Positions 25,011 through 37,389 of a stretch of 64,000 nucleotides of DNA are shown here, in pieces. Origin of the DNA: Lentinula raphanica (Eukaryota > Basidiomycota > Agaricomycetes > Agaricales > Omphalotaceae). The translations under genes and the position numbers were made by a program. The notes below the pieces were generated by a model. That model did no database searches. It saw only the letters and a program-made list of their open reading frames with translations, and was not told where the DNA came from. The stretch is from the NCBI GenBank assembly GCA_027919835.1, contig JANVFP010000022.1, forward strand, positions 744,001 to 808,000. The letters are read 5' to 3'. Numbering within the stretch: position 1 is the stretch's first letter; every line of letters starts with the position of its first letter.

Positions 25011-26120
25011 TCAAAGCTTCTTAGCATTTGCTTCGCTGATAGTCTTCCCCATGGACTTGGCGCGTTTACGGAGCATATTCGCAGATTTAGGACCACGAAT
25101 GCCTCCTCCCCAAACACGACGTTGTTCTTCGTACTTGTCCGTGCTGATACCCCATTAGCTTCTACGTCCAATTCAAACCGTCTTTGTAACACTCACAAAT
25201 TCGCTTTCGCAGCGCTAATCAGTGTGGCAAGCTCCCTCTGGTCCTCACTCCTGACTTCATTGATCGCCACGACTGCTGCCGTCTTCTTATGCACCAAGGT
25301 GCCCAGGCGTGCTTTCCCTTTGATGATCACATACGGTACACCCATCTTGCGACAAAGAGCAGGCAAGTAGACGACCAATTCGATTGGGTCGACATCGTGC
25401 GCAATGGCAACGAGAGATGCCTTCTTCGCTTCCACAAGGGCGACGACGTGATTGAGGCCGTATTTCACGAAATGAGGCTTCTTCGATTCCTGCAACAAGA
25501 GTGAGTGAGGGACTCGGTTGTGATTCGTGGTATTGGAGAGCATGCTCAAAGTTCTCGAGATTATAGTATATACTTACATCTCTAGTAGGCTCTTTACCGT
25601 CCTTGATTTCCTCGGCTCTCTTAGTCAGTCTTTCTTTCTTTTCCACCTTCGTCTCAGGACGGTATTTATTGAACAGCTTGAACAATTGTGTTGCAGTGTT
25701 TTTGTCGAGCGTATGACTGAATTGGGCTATACCAGGAGGGACCTTTGAGGGCATGAGTTATCGCAGTTTGCATCCGAGAAGAGGGAAACCCAGCTACCTT
25801 CAGTCGTTGATTAAGGATAATTTTTTGTCGTTGAAACCGAATATACTCAGGCCATTTGACGAACCGGGTGAGGTCAGTTGGAGGTTGAATGTCTTGGCCT
25901 GCGGTCTAACTGAGCATGATACGTGACAGGAATAAGATTCCAACGCATACCGATAGCGAAATTCTTCGCAGACGGCTCAAAGATCGGATTCTTCGTTTTT
26001 CCTTGTTTTCCCTTTGACAAAGGAGCTGCGGCAGGCTTTTTGCCAGATTTCTTCGGCGCCTGGATCCCATCGAAAGGTTGAGCGAGAGACAACATGTAGT
26101 ACAAGTGGGAAGCTCACCAT
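25011..26120 (-). CDS. RPL8: 60S ribosomal protein eL8 (L7Ae family)
   Basis: Six exons (26120-26118, 26059-25951, 25898-25798, 25742-25578, 25489-25197, 25143-25011) encode 267 residues. The sequence is diagnostic of eL8/L7a: [36 protein letters not shown], the L7Ae RNA-binding core [46 protein letters not shown] split only by introns, and the C-terminal [19 protein letters not shown]. The first exon is the start codon alone: ATG is followed directly by GTGAGC, and the second exon begins at Ala-2. That layout is common in fungal ribosomal protein genes. Confidence 0.95.
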
Positions 26121-26683
26121 GGTGTTCTACTCTGTCTACTACAAGATTGGAGAGTAGGTATCAGGAAACTCAAGAAACAGCAGTAAGAACGATAGTTAAT
26201 TAGTACTTACACAGCAAGTGGAGAAATCCGGGGATGAATGCGGGGTAAATGCCCAGCGGGTACAAGTGTGTGTGGGGGTGTTTCTTGCACTCGTGCGAAC
26301 TGGTACTGCACAGTTTCAACACAGTTCTGTAACCAACATATGATTGATTTGAACACCTAGGTGCTGGATCCAATAAGACTCTTCCAGGTCTCAATTACTA
26401 TGTGGTCAGAGGTCACAAGGTCATGATGAATGGGATGTGGGATCGTGAGATGTTCGAAGAATTGGCGCGGCAGCGTCCATTGCACTGAAAACATTGAAAG
26501 TCGGTAGTTTGAAGGGCGGTCCACTGTTCAGGCCCAGGATCAGATAGGTGACATGTCCGATAGATTTGTGTTGGAGGATACACAGTCATATATGAGAATA
26601 CTTAAGCGGGAGAGATACATAAGATGGAATTTTAAAAGGCGAGTCCATACTCAACTTACGAACTAACGATACAGATGGAACCT
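26121..26683. other. Intergenic region between eL8 and carboxypeptidase genes
   Basis: 563 bp that must include the eL8 promoter and 5' UTR and the 3' UTR of the peptidase gene. No convincing ORF, RNA gene or repeat seen. Confidence 0.5.
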
Positions 26684-29214
26684 CTAGAACTCCTCTGACT
26701 CGTCGGCGTTCAAGATGAGGGTCGTATAAAAGCGGAAACTCTCTAGAAGTGAATCTGCGCTGATTGCTAATTGCCAGGAAATGAGATATACGCCAAGTGG
26801 AAGGAACAGAAATACAAAACCAAGACACACACATTCGTTAACCGTATGGGCTCCTGTAAGATAATTGTTTGAGCTTCCACCATTCAGATGTTTGTATCTG
26901 AGGATGCTTCGGGACAATGGCCAGTAGTATTTCGTGTCTGTATGTTGTGAGATAGGAAAGAAGTCACAATGATCATTGATTCATGGATATATCCTACCTG
27001 TGTTTCCCGTTGGCATGCCTGGGCCGACCACAATATTATCACTATCACCTGGCATGTTACGATGTGCGTTGTACGTGGCTTTGATGGTACCCGCCAGTAA
27101 CTGATATGGGGCCGATGCATCCCCTTTGTATGGAGAGACAGGAGCAGGCTCCATTCCGAAAGATCTTGTCAGTTGTAGGTTCCCTTTGGGTGTACCTCCA
27201 GGAATCGAAATCTTCTTTCCCAGTGTGGAAAACTCCAACTCGAATTGTTCAGCCAAAGGCTGGAGAAGAGCGACATCGTGCTCTATCGTCGCGTTCACCG
27301 AGCTGCATCGGACTCGAGTTAATCAATTCACGACTCCAAGGTGGGATTAATTTTAAGAACTGACGTGGTGGTAGCAATGCGATGGTTCACCACAGCCCAT
27401 GCCTGTTCTGGTAAAGCATTGGACTTGACTCCACCGCGGACCATATCGATGGCTTGGGTGGTTCCTACCAAGCTCTTGTACCAGGGATCCTGAAAAAGGA
27501 GAACCTCGACCTCCCGTAAGGCTTCATCAGAACTCGCGGACAGCCTGATAGCGTCGCGCAGTGTAGGTGAAATTGCTGTGCCGTGTTCTGCGAAACATTG
27601 CAATAAGTGATAGCTGGACGTATTGCGTTCCTGGGAGTGTGTGTATTCATGGATTGTCGTATCAGAGCGGTAAGTAAGTGATTGGTGATTGGTGACATAC
27701 GACGTGAGCCTCGAACGGATGGGTTTCGAGTTCGACTAAAAGTGCAGAAAGAATGCCGATGGTCTATTGGAATTGTCAGTCAATCTACATACGTAGACTG
27801 AAGTTAGTACCCAGGTCCTTACCGTATGTTCAGGAGGAATACTCGAGTGACCTCCTGGACCTGATACAGATAATTCAACGTTAACGTAACCCTTTTCAGC
27901 AACTCCTGGCGTCGCAAAAACCGTGCTGAATCGCTCAGCGAACCCTCCTGCGGATGTGTGCATTAGTCGGCTCTATTTCTGTGACCGCTAATTATAATGG
28001 ACTGTATACCTCCTTCGTCGATGACGAAAGCAAACGAGTCTTCTCCATATCGTTTCAACACTGTGGCAGCTAGCTCTTGAGCGCCCTATAATCGACCGGT
28101 GATATTACTTAGTAGAGCCGCATCTTGAAAGAGATTCAGAAACACTGTACATAATACCCTCCGCCCTCTTCGTCGAATCCAAAGGCTGCTACCAGAGTTC
28201 GACTAGGTTGAAACCCGTGACGAAGAAGAACCTCCATGGCTCCCCTGTCAATGCAAAGATATATCTGCTTGCTGTTTTGAAAAGCAGAAAAACATCGAAA
28301 TACATGATTCCAATCAATGCACCCTTGTCATCTGTAGAACCCCTGCCCCAGATGAGTTCACCTATGTGAGAATATTGAGGGTCACCGTAAACTACATAGT
28401 AGAATACTGAGACTGACCGTCAAACCATCCAGAATAAGGAGGGTATGCCCAATCTGAAAGGGTGGCTGGATTCACCGGGACGACGTCTCACAGTGATACA
28501 AACAAGTCTTAGTAAACAGAAGAATTGGGATATTAGAAGAGGTGGTGTCGTACACACCAAAATGTGCCATAAGCAGCGATGGCTTCAATGAGACGTCAGA
28601 ACCTTGCCAAGTATAAAGCAAACCATATGTGTTGATCTTTTCGAGCTTGAGGTTAGTATGTCTACGAGAGAGTTCCAGAACAATTCAAGAATTCCAGGTA
28701 TATGTGGATATTAAGTATCACTCACACGAGCGGAAAGGTTTTCTCCAAGTAATGGTGAAACTGCAATCGGTTCTCCCAACGAGGATCTTTGCCTACGGGT
28801 CCCATATCATCGTACGTCTCAGTTCTTTGTTATGATAAGGATTCATTGAGTTGTCCGATTGGGTGCAATTTGAACGGCTCACTCAATTTGGATTGCTCCA
28901 GAAAGCCAGTGAATCGCAGAAGCTTTGAAGGCCATCGTATTGAACTCTTCTCCAGCGTTGAGCCATAACTTGTGGTTTGCACGAGGGACCAGAACGGTTG
29001 TCTGTGGACAAAGCTCGGAGGAAAGTGAATGTATACTACCACTTGGAAAAGTGGATGTGCGACCATTATGGTGGATAGTGAACAACAGAGTTGCAGATAG
29101 AATCACGAATGCCACAAAGGCTATGAGCTTGTAGATTGGCACTAATGGTGACTGGGACAGGGGATGGGTATGAAGCAGATGGCTTTTCTCAGCAAGGGTC
29201 CTGGGGTGGGCCAT
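26684..29214 (-). CDS. CPS1: Carboxypeptidase S-like M20 metallopeptidase (Gly-X carboxypeptidase)
   Basis: A gene of about ten or more exons. The N-terminus has a single membrane anchor (about LVPIYKLIAFVAFVILSATLLF, residues 25-47), as in yeast vacuolar Cps1. M20 zinc-ligand motifs appear in order: LLMAHFDVVPVNPAT (made across an intron), ELIWGRGSTDDKGAL, the catalytic pair in FGFDEEGGG, and later GPGGHSSIPPEHT. The C-terminal domain ends with DTKYYWPLSRSILRY...HTVNEYSLLESFRFYTTLI. These enzymes cut C-terminal residues from peptides in the vacuole. The start is the ATG at 29212-29214, before the anchor; the stop is TAG at 26684-26686. Confidence 0.9.
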
Positions 29215-30060
29215 GGTGGTGGAAAGCGAAGAGCGTAGTAGAAGAGATGCATGTGGTGAGAAATTCTGGTCAAAATCGCGTCTAAAGAAATAATTATGGT
29301 GCTTTAAGATGCAAATGATTCAGATAACCTTCTGCCAGTGGCCCATGGCCAAGGGAAAAGGAATAACGAGTGCCGGCGGCATTTGAATTCATCCTTCAGT
29401 GGTGCAGCTCTGGTCCTCTTGCGCGGGCCATGATATAGACCAAAAATTCAAGCAAGACTCATTGCCTGGCATTTCAAAGACACAAAAACAGACACCGTGG
29501 TATATAGTAGATGTCCACTATGTAGTCTTATGTAGTACAATACACATCGAATCAGAAGAATACATGGGTAGTCCAACCTCCAGGTTCCAGTTCCGAAACC
29601 GCTCGACAAACATAAAGATAGCCTCAAGAACATATTCTCCCCTAGAGCGATTCTCGCATTCATCAAGGACATGAATCGAGAAGTACAAAGATAATGAAGT
29701 ATTGATGAGTCAAACCCACTGCTACTAGCATTTAGTGGTTATCCCATAGGTACTAAGAAATGAGCAACTACAAGTCAGCCTGACAGCTTGATATTACTGA
29801 TAGCAATGTAGCAAGGACATACCCGCCATCTGTTCAAGGAGACAGGCTCAGTCCCAGCCGCACGGAAGTACTTGTGAGGGGTCCCTCGCTGAAGACAAGC
29901 ACTCCTTCCGTACTCATCCAGTTTGCAGTCGTAATGATGCTTCTGGAAAGATTCATGAAGCTCATTCGTTCCGCACCTTGGTGCGTTGCGAATGATAGCA
30001 AGCCACTGGGTGAAAGGGAGACAATTATGAAGTTCGTGAGGTTGAAAGGAGTCAGAATAT
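29215..30060. other. Gene-poor region upstream of the carboxypeptidase gene
   Basis: About 850 bp with no recognisable gene. A minus-strand open frame (29775-30299, 174 codons) runs through its right part into the first copy of the tandem unit; I cannot tie it to a family. Confidence 0.5.
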
Positions 30061-30299
30061 CCTCGATATTCCCGATGAAGTTGAGTCATATAACGGCATT
30101 GATGAGGATGTCTGGTAGAGGTAGCAGCTGGACGATCTAGTATAACACTGGCACCACTAGGTGCGGGCATCTGGCCGGTTGTCGCACCACAGCGATATAT
30201 CTTTGTGTTAACAATAGTAAAACACATGGCAGTCGCTTTGGAAGTCTGAGTCTTAGCTGAAAGTTTGGTCGCACCTTTTAACTGTGAGTGCAGTGCCAA
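29775..30299 (-). other. Unassigned open frame overlapping repeat copy 1
   Basis: A 174-codon open frame. Its first ~75 codons lie in the duplicated unit; the rest is unique. In the second repeat copy the matching frame is only 70 codons long. Most differences between the two copies in this frame change the amino acid (for example S/R, K/Q, F/L, I/T), which argues against protein-level constraint. The unique part, with segments such as REYRGYSDSFQPHELHNCLP, could be a remnant of an older gene. No start, splice site or family supports a real gene. Confidence 0.25.
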
Positions 30300-30540
30300 C
30301 TTTTAGACAAGTGCAGCAAGGGACCTACACTGACCTACATCATGGAGGACAAAGGGCATTACACGATAGTCGGATTGTGTGCAAAGCTCTTGCCCCACTG
30401 AGGAGTCATTTTGCCCAACTATCACCTACCATCATTAGGTACAGTTCATCAATGGGCCGAGACAGTGAGTATTCCAATTCCAGGGTGCAACGTTGCGCAC
30501 TAAACATTTATGGAAGTTAGCACCAATTTTGCGTACATTG
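30061..30540. repeat. Tandem unit, copy 1 (about 480 bp)
   Basis: Runs from CTCGATATTCCCGATGAAG to GTTAGCACCAATTTTGCGT. It aligns along its length with copy 2 just downstream. It contains extra blocks that copy 2 lacks: about 80 bp near 30440-30510, and a 10 bp doubling in the ACCTACACTGACCTACAT part. Confidence 0.8.
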
Positions 30541-30544
30541 AACC

Positions 30545-30958
30545 TCGTCGATATTCCCGGTAAAGTTGATTCATATAACGGCATTGATGAGGATGTCTGG
30601 TAGAGGTGCAGCTAGACGATCTAGTGTAACACTGGCACCACTAGGTGCGGGCAACTGGCCAGTTGTCGCACCACATCGATATATCTTTGTGTTAACAATA
30701 GTTAAACACATGGCAGTCGCTTTAAAAGTCTGATTCCCAGCTGAAAGTTGGGTCGCGCCTTTTAACCGTGAGTGCAGTGCCAACTTTCAGACAAGTGTAG
30801 CAAGGGACCTACATCATGGAGGACAAAGGGCATTACACGATAGTCGGATTGTGTGCAAAGCTCTTGCCCCACTGAGTCATTTTGCCCAACTACTAGTTTC
30901 ACCTACTATCGTTGCCTAAACTGGAAGTTAGCACCAATTTCGCGTCCATTGAAGCCCG
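30545..30958. repeat. Tandem unit, copy 2 (about 410 bp)
   Basis: A diverged direct copy of the previous unit, sharing long blocks such as ATAACGGCATTGATGAGGAT, CACTAGGTGCGGGCA and GGACAAAGGGCATTACACGA. Divergence is in scattered point changes plus the deletion noted in copy 1. The junction CATTGAACCTCG/TCGATATTCCCG shows direct head-to-tail order. Confidence 0.8.
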
Positions 30959-31227
30959 CCAACTCAGTATAACATGCTTGTGTACCAACTGAATAGAACT
31001 GGTGTCACTCGAGCACTGTGTGTGTAATGTTGGGTCGAATTCGCTGACAGCTACAGCATTAAGGTGTTGACTCGAGTCAGTAATAATCTTTATGATCAGT
31101 ATCTCAAACAGCCTCATGTGTTCGTGTACCCACATAAGGCGTCAGACTTGTGGGTCGTCTGTGAGCACTGAAGCCTGCTATATGTAAATATTTCCAATCC
31201 ATCTTGATCCTTGACTCCCTCGTTATC

Positions 31228-32117
31228 ATGTCGGACTCCGAGTCAGAGGCTGAATTTCCAGAAATTGGCGAAGGATTCTTCGACGAAGATTCGGGTGCGT
31301 TCATCGATAATGGGGCCGCTAGCTTGACTGAGGTCTTTTTTACATAGGTACCTGGCGAAAACCTGTATCAAGAAATGAGCAAAACGTTTACGAGCTACTC
31401 AGTGAATCTCACCCAAGGATTATCGCATTCCAGGGTATAGCTGAAATGGAACAGGAAGAATACCTTGTTCTTCAGTATCACCCGAAGGGCGACCTGTGGA
31501 CATATCTGCTCAACAATGATCCGTCCTTGAGCACCCGAATACACTGGGCGATCGAAATTGCTGAAGGAATCGCATACCTTCATTCCAAGTCCATCGTTTG
31601 GGCTGATCCCCATCTGCGGAATATCCTTGTTACTGAGGATTTGCACGTTGTGTTGACAGACTTTGCATTCTCTATCATTTCTCCGGATTGGATGCATCGT
31701 TTCTCAACCATGCCTCCTCCTATCTTTGCTTGTCCAACAGGGTTCTGGGGAATGACCCCGAACCGGGCTGATATCTTTGGTTTTGGAGTCATTCTTTTTG
31801 CTCTTCTAACCAGGAGATTTCCCTGGGTTGATCATTTGGCGCCATCCTTGAAAGAACAGCTCCAGATTTTCACCACTTTGCACGAGGAAGAGAAGTGGGA
31901 TACAGTTGGGGATAGCAAGTTGAGAGAACATTTTGGAGAAATTGTAGAGAAGTGCTTCAAGGTCAAGTATATGAGCGGTGATGGGATTCTTGGTGACCTG
32001 AAACAGTGCTTTGCAAATTGGTCAGAGGATGTGGCAAATGCAGAAAGTATGTCGCAGCCTGAGTCAAGTATTTCATGCCTAACCTTCCTCCTACCAGGCG
32101 ACCATCAAGCAATCTAG
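31228..32117 (+). CDS. Protein kinase-like protein lacking most of the N-lobe
   Basis: Two exons; the short first exon (MSDSESEAEFPEIGEGFF..., acidic) joins across an intron starting at about 31294 to a frame ending at 32117, for about 277 residues. The C-lobe of a protein kinase is clear: EYLVLQYHPKGDLWTYLL, IAEGIAYLHSKSIVWADPHLRNILV (catalytic-loop position, with WAD instead of HRD), VLTDFAFSII (DFA instead of DFG), and ADIFGFGVILFALLTRRFPW. The glycine loop and the beta-3 lysine are missing because the kinase-like part starts near TWRKPVSRNEQNVYELL. It is probably a pseudokinase or a divergent small kinase of the type expanded in Agaricomycetes. Confidence 0.75.
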
Positions 32118-32377
32118 TAGGAATGTTATATATCTGTGTGCATCCTGTAGTTATGGCTTCCAGATCCCCAGTCCAGGACCGACGAACCTTGGGCGTCGCT
32201 AGCATCAGACGTTGTGACATAAAACAAGAACTTGCTTGAATGAGAGGAGATTGTCAATTGCACAAAAAAAAGTCATATTAGTGTATCAACAATCAAAGAC
32301 TAGAGCATAATCACGAGAGGAATATTAGTCGTGTCTTGAGTATATACATAGGGAATTTCAGATAGATGAGCGATCTA

Positions 32378-35300
32378 TCATCGCAGTTGCCCTTCCTCCA
32401 TAACTACCTGGGCCACGACAGCGCGGTTTTGGGCATGGTTCTCTAGCGGATCATCACTCGATTTCTGATTGATCGGGTTCTGCAAGGTTGAGAGCGGCGA
32501 CGCGACCATGTGTTTCGTAGTAGCTCCATTTTTCACGTTATCCTCTAGAACGATTGGAGATCGAGACTCTCCTGGGACTAACACTGCACCAATTGTCTGC
32601 GGTGTCGACGGAGGAGATGCCCCTCTTACAATCTTCGGGCCAGGATTATCGTAGCTAGAGTTGTTCGGGTCATGTGGTGCTGTGAGTGGCGGTAGTTCTC
32701 GATTTCGGGAAGGAGGCCGCATGTGTTGCTCTGGGCTTTCTTTGACTAGCGAAACCACAGTAGGACTGCCAGCCGGAGGCGGTAGCCCCCTTGTTCGCGA
32801 TGGAGATTTTGCAGCGGATGGAAGACTTGTTGAAGAAACAGGAAGAATTGCCCCTATGGGATGAACAGGGCTCGAGGATGATGTATTCGAAGAGGGAAAG
32901 CGATTGGGAGGAGAATGAACTGACTCTGTGTGATCGATCCTTCAGAGATGAGTAGCCAAACACAGAAGAAATGAGACTGACCAGGTCTGTATAGATCATC
33001 ACGGCCTACTGCATTCCAAGAGGTGGGACGCGAAGACGTCCCTAGGCCGTTATGTTGTGGAGTTTGGGGATTGGAACCTGTTGCGAACGACATATTGCCC
33101 GCTCGATGATCCCTATTGAGTCTCTCTAGGTCTCGGCCTCTTTCTCGTTCATCGGTGATTCTTGACGGCGTGATGGAGGGAGGACGACCACCGCTCAGCC
33201 TCCTTCCATCTCGTTCACGTTCACGATAGTCCGGAGGCATTCCATCCTCTATGCGATTTGTTGGAGGATGTGACGATGCCGGAGCAACAACTTGGCCTGG
33301 TCTGGAATTGACTGCTTCTGGGTGGGGATGGTGATGCATTACGCGTGACGTTCCATTTTCTCGGTCCCGCTCCGATAACATTTCTCCTCTTGACATACGC
33401 GGGCTGAGTGAGGGGCCACGCATACCAGTAGGAGATGTATTATGGGGGCCTGCGGAGGGACCATGATGGTGGTGGACGATGTGATGATGATGCGGACGGA
33501 CATGATGATGGTGATGAGCTGCCTGACTTGGATGCGAATGTACGTGTGATGGAGGTGCATTAGTGATAGGTCCAGTTGACTGAGGTCGAGCTTGTTGTTT
33601 TTCTTGTTGTGATTGTCTTTGTTGGTAGGCCATATGTTGATCTCTATCCCTTTCCCTGTCACGTTCTCGTTCGCGTTCGTGACCTCTCATATCTCTGACA
33701 TCACGATGTCCTATTCTATCTCGTTCTCGTTCTTCCTCCTCCCAAGGTTGGTGAGCAGGCCCAAATCCAGCCATACCCATTCCTGCTCCCATCCATTGCA
33801 CATTACCTTTGGTACCATTCGGTGTAATTCCAACGCTTGGACCGATGGGCGAAGGTGATCTTCTTCTTGAACTGGCTGTGAGCGACTCATCTCCACCAAC
33901 TCCAGGACCAAGAGGGCCAAAGTGCGAAGAGGAAGAAAGTTGTCTAGCATGACCACCATGAGATGAAGAAGATGCAGAGGGTATCATGATGACACTCCCA
34001 TCTGGTTGGCGTTCGACTTCAGGAAAAGCACTGTTGGCACCAGAGGGAGGACCAGAGAGTGGATGATGAGATTGCGCAGGATGGTAAGATCGTCCGCCAC
34101 CTCCGCTCCCGGTGGGTACAGACCTCATTTCTTTATCTCTCTCCAACCCAATAGCCACAGACCTCAACCCCGCACCAGAGCCTGGCCTAGGCCCTGTGGT
34201 ACCCAATTGTCTGTTGGAACCAAACGAAGGTGGTAACGAGTCACCACTACCTCCGCCTCCCATCTGCAGGGGCACAGGAAAGGCACTCATGGCAAACTGA
34301 GATTCGTGTCCATGTGCCATTGACAAACCTGGTTGCGAAGGTCCCATAGCGGGTCGGGGAGACGTCAAGTTTCCTGGGACAATCTGCCTGCTCGGTCCCG
34401 GGCCACCATGAGTCGAAGAGGAAGACAGACCTGGACCAAATCGGTCTCTATTGCCGATGGGATTGGGACCATTAGTTGTTCCAGAGACTGATGCATAGAC
34501 ATGTCCGTGCGGGACATGATTTACGCCAAGAGTGGAAGGTCCGTGTATCCCCTGCTCATACACTGGATTTATGCCCATATTCATATCCATGTTCATGCCA
34601 ATGTTCACGTTCATATTCATGGCTACTCCCATAGAGTTCATGGATGCGAGACCTGATCCTGTTCTCCTTGCACTCGTCACACTTAGTAGAGATTCGAGGT
34701 CTCCTTGCGCTTCCGACGAGGAAAGGGTCGATAATTTGGGGTAAGCTACGCTTAGCCCGGACGTAGCTTGTGTATTCATTCCATGCGAAACGATACCGTC
34801 AACGCGTATGTGGCGTCGGTGACTCCCATTGACCTGCGGTTCCTTACGAGTTTGAGCTTTGCGGGGTGAAGAGTTTCGGAAGTTGTGAATGATTTGGTCA
34901 GAATTGGAGAAAGGGAATGACTCGACGACTTGTCGGAGTGTAGGGGCAGGGGGTAGATAGTCGGAATTTGGGGGGAAAGGGATACGACGGGCTGCATAGT
35001 GTTGGTTTGAGACGGGACAGATGATCAGTGATGTGCTGTGCACTCACCAGGTTGGGGTCTATCCAGAGATCTTCGATTTCGTTCCAGTTTTCGGCGCTTG
35101 CGATTATTTTCTGCAATCATATCCGTTTGCAATTCGTCTTTCTGAAGCTGAAAATCCACAATTGGTTGAGTATATAGAAGACGAAATGACGGATAGATCT
35201 ACCTTCCAGGAACTCCAAGTCGCGTCCTCGTCGAGTCTCCTACGTTTAGTAATGTTCGCGACCTCGAATGTACACTTGCGTTCTGCAAGTTCTAAACGCT

Positions 35301-37251
35301 TGTTCTTTCGCAACAGAAGTTCGCTTTGTATGTATATCATTTCGGGATGTTCACCTGAGATACAAATGTGAGAAGGGGAGTTCATGCAGGAAGAATGTCA
35401 CATACCACTAGAAACCAAAGATTCTTCCCAAGCAAGCTCTTCCATCTTCTCTATATACAACCTTTCTCTTAGCATGGCAAATTTGAGTTCAATGACGGCA
35501 AGCATATCAAGCGCTTCAACTCGATGAGCAGGCTGAAGATCGGATTCCTCTTCTTCATCTTCAAGGTTCACTTCTGAATGATCGTCGTCGTCAATGTCTT
35601 TTTCACCATCGTCTTTGTCCGAAGCTTCCTTGTCTTCATCATCTTTGTCTTCTTCTTCCTTGTCATCCTCCTCTTTCTCTTCGTCAACTTCCAACTCGTC
35701 CGGGTCGTCTTTCTCATCTTCACCCTCGTCGTCTATTTCATCTTCCTTTTCGTCTTCGCCATCGGAGGCATCGGAAGCCAACTCTCCTTCCACCTCGAGC
35801 TCAGGATCTGCGTCAAGTTCGATATCTGGTTCGGGTTCTGCATCGGATTTATCAGAAATATCTGCATCCGGTTCTGCAACGACCTTATTTGCATCCGCAA
35901 GCACAGTGGTTTCCTCCGGCTCCATGATTTCGTCCTCAGAAGTAGTCACTTTCATCAACGAAGCAAGTCTTGTATTCTGCGGGGCGACATCAGTAGGACC
36001 ATCGACGTCAACGTCCATTGTGTTATCTTTATCAAGGGACAAATCGTTGGGAATGTTGGTCGAGTCGACTGGGTCGCCAACGATGTCGACGCTGGCAACG
36101 TCTGAAAGAGCATTAGCTCTCGCACCCCGTGTGCGAGCACGGCCTCGACCTCGACCTCGACCTCTGCCCCCACGAGAAGACTTCGATCTCGAGTTTGCCG
36201 CCGTAACGGAAATGTTCGAGGGAGTGATAGGTGATTTGATCGAGCCAGCGGAAAGGGGAGGTAGTTGTGGAGAGGATGAATGGGAATTAGCAAAAACAGT
36301 GACATTAGAAGGTAACGGCGCCGACGCGTCGATTCGAAGATTCGGTTTAGAACGTGATTTGGAGGGGATGAGGGGTTTGGGTTGTTCATCCGGCACTAGC
36401 TCGTCTTCTTCTTCTGGTTCCGTGTTGTCGTCTTCATCTTCAGTCGTCGAAGGTGCAGCTGTTATTCTCGATACAGGAGCAGGCGCAACCAAAGAAATAA
36501 GTTGTGGAGGGGAGGGGCGAGAGGATGCAATAGAGTCTGGAGTTTGAGCACGGGAGGAAGCGATGGACGATTTGCCATTAGAAAGGAGAACTGTATGCTT
36601 TTTGGCTGTCATTGAGTTTAATGCGTCGATGTCGCCGACAACGACAGTGACGCCCTTCGCCTCGGATGAATCGCCTGATTTATCTTCTCCTTCGAGTTCT
36701 TGACCCTCAGGTTTGGACCGAGAAAAAAGAGAAGGTGCATCATCTGCATCGAGAGCAGCAGAAGTGAGAACGTCAAGAGGATTTGGAGCGGATATGGGAG
36801 TGGGTGATATATGTACGTTGGACGTCTCGTCCTGATCTTCGTCTTCCACATCGTCAGCAGGACCTGTATCTGCATCCTGTGCAGTGGGATACATGGCCCA
36901 GCCCCACATCGGCGCTGGTACAAGTGTGCCACGCTTCCTTCTTCCACCTCGTCGTGGACCACCCCTCACAGGAAAACCTGCACCTCCTCTCCGAACACCA
37001 GAGGAGGAAGCATCTGGATTGAGAGAGTTGAGTTCAAATTTTTTCTGTTTCAGTTTGTGCTTCTGTTTTTCGTCCTGTTCTTCTTCTGTGAGCTCTGAAA
37101 GCTCAGAGTCAGAATCTAGACCTGCAGCAGGTTCTGAAGGCTTCTGCTTGGTAGATGCTAATTTTGATACAGAACCTTCAGCTTTATTCATAGGTGGAGG
37201 TGAAGGTGAGGGTGATGAGAGAGAATCAAGAGAATTGGTCGAGCCGCCCAT
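32378..37251 (-). CDS. Sds3/BRMS1-family subunit of a histone deacetylase complex, very large
   Basis: Five exons (37251-35406, 35354-35203, 35147-35048, 34991-32982, 32925-32378) join in frame to 1,551 residues. The Sds3-like core spans the first three junctions: AVIELKFAMLRERLYIEKMEELAWEE, SSGEHPEMIYIQSELLLRKNKRLELAERK and the coiled coil that follows. Sds3 bridges and dimerises the Rpd3L/Sin3 deacetylase complex. Before the core lies an Arg/Gly-rich part and a long Asp/Glu-rich acidic tract (about 35540-35830). After it comes a long disordered part with Gly/Met repeats, an Arg-Glu-Asp segment, and His tracts near 33450-33530. The total is several times the length of yeast Sds3 (about 330 residues), which is usual for basidiomycete members only in part. 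It is divergent from PrpF, 138 bp away. Confidence 0.82.
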
Positions 37252-37389
37252 ATCGTTGTCGTCGACAACAAGAAGAGTAACAAAGGTCCTGTTCTAGTGA
37301 ATTGGTACGTGCGCGAGAACTTTCATGTTATCTTATCTTATCCTTTTCCCACACATCTTCTAATTCGGAAGTTCGCACGTCCCGTTCCG

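Noticed and set aside
35594..36547. A 317-codon Ser-rich frame on the plus strand
   Set aside because: It is the mirror of the acidic Asp/Glu tract of the Sds3-like gene on the minus strand; repetitive GAN/GAY codons read as Ser codons on the other strand.
37297..37389. An upstream start for the PrpF-like frame
   Set aside because: The first codon there is GTG, not ATG, and it would overlap the promoter shared with the Sds3-like gene.
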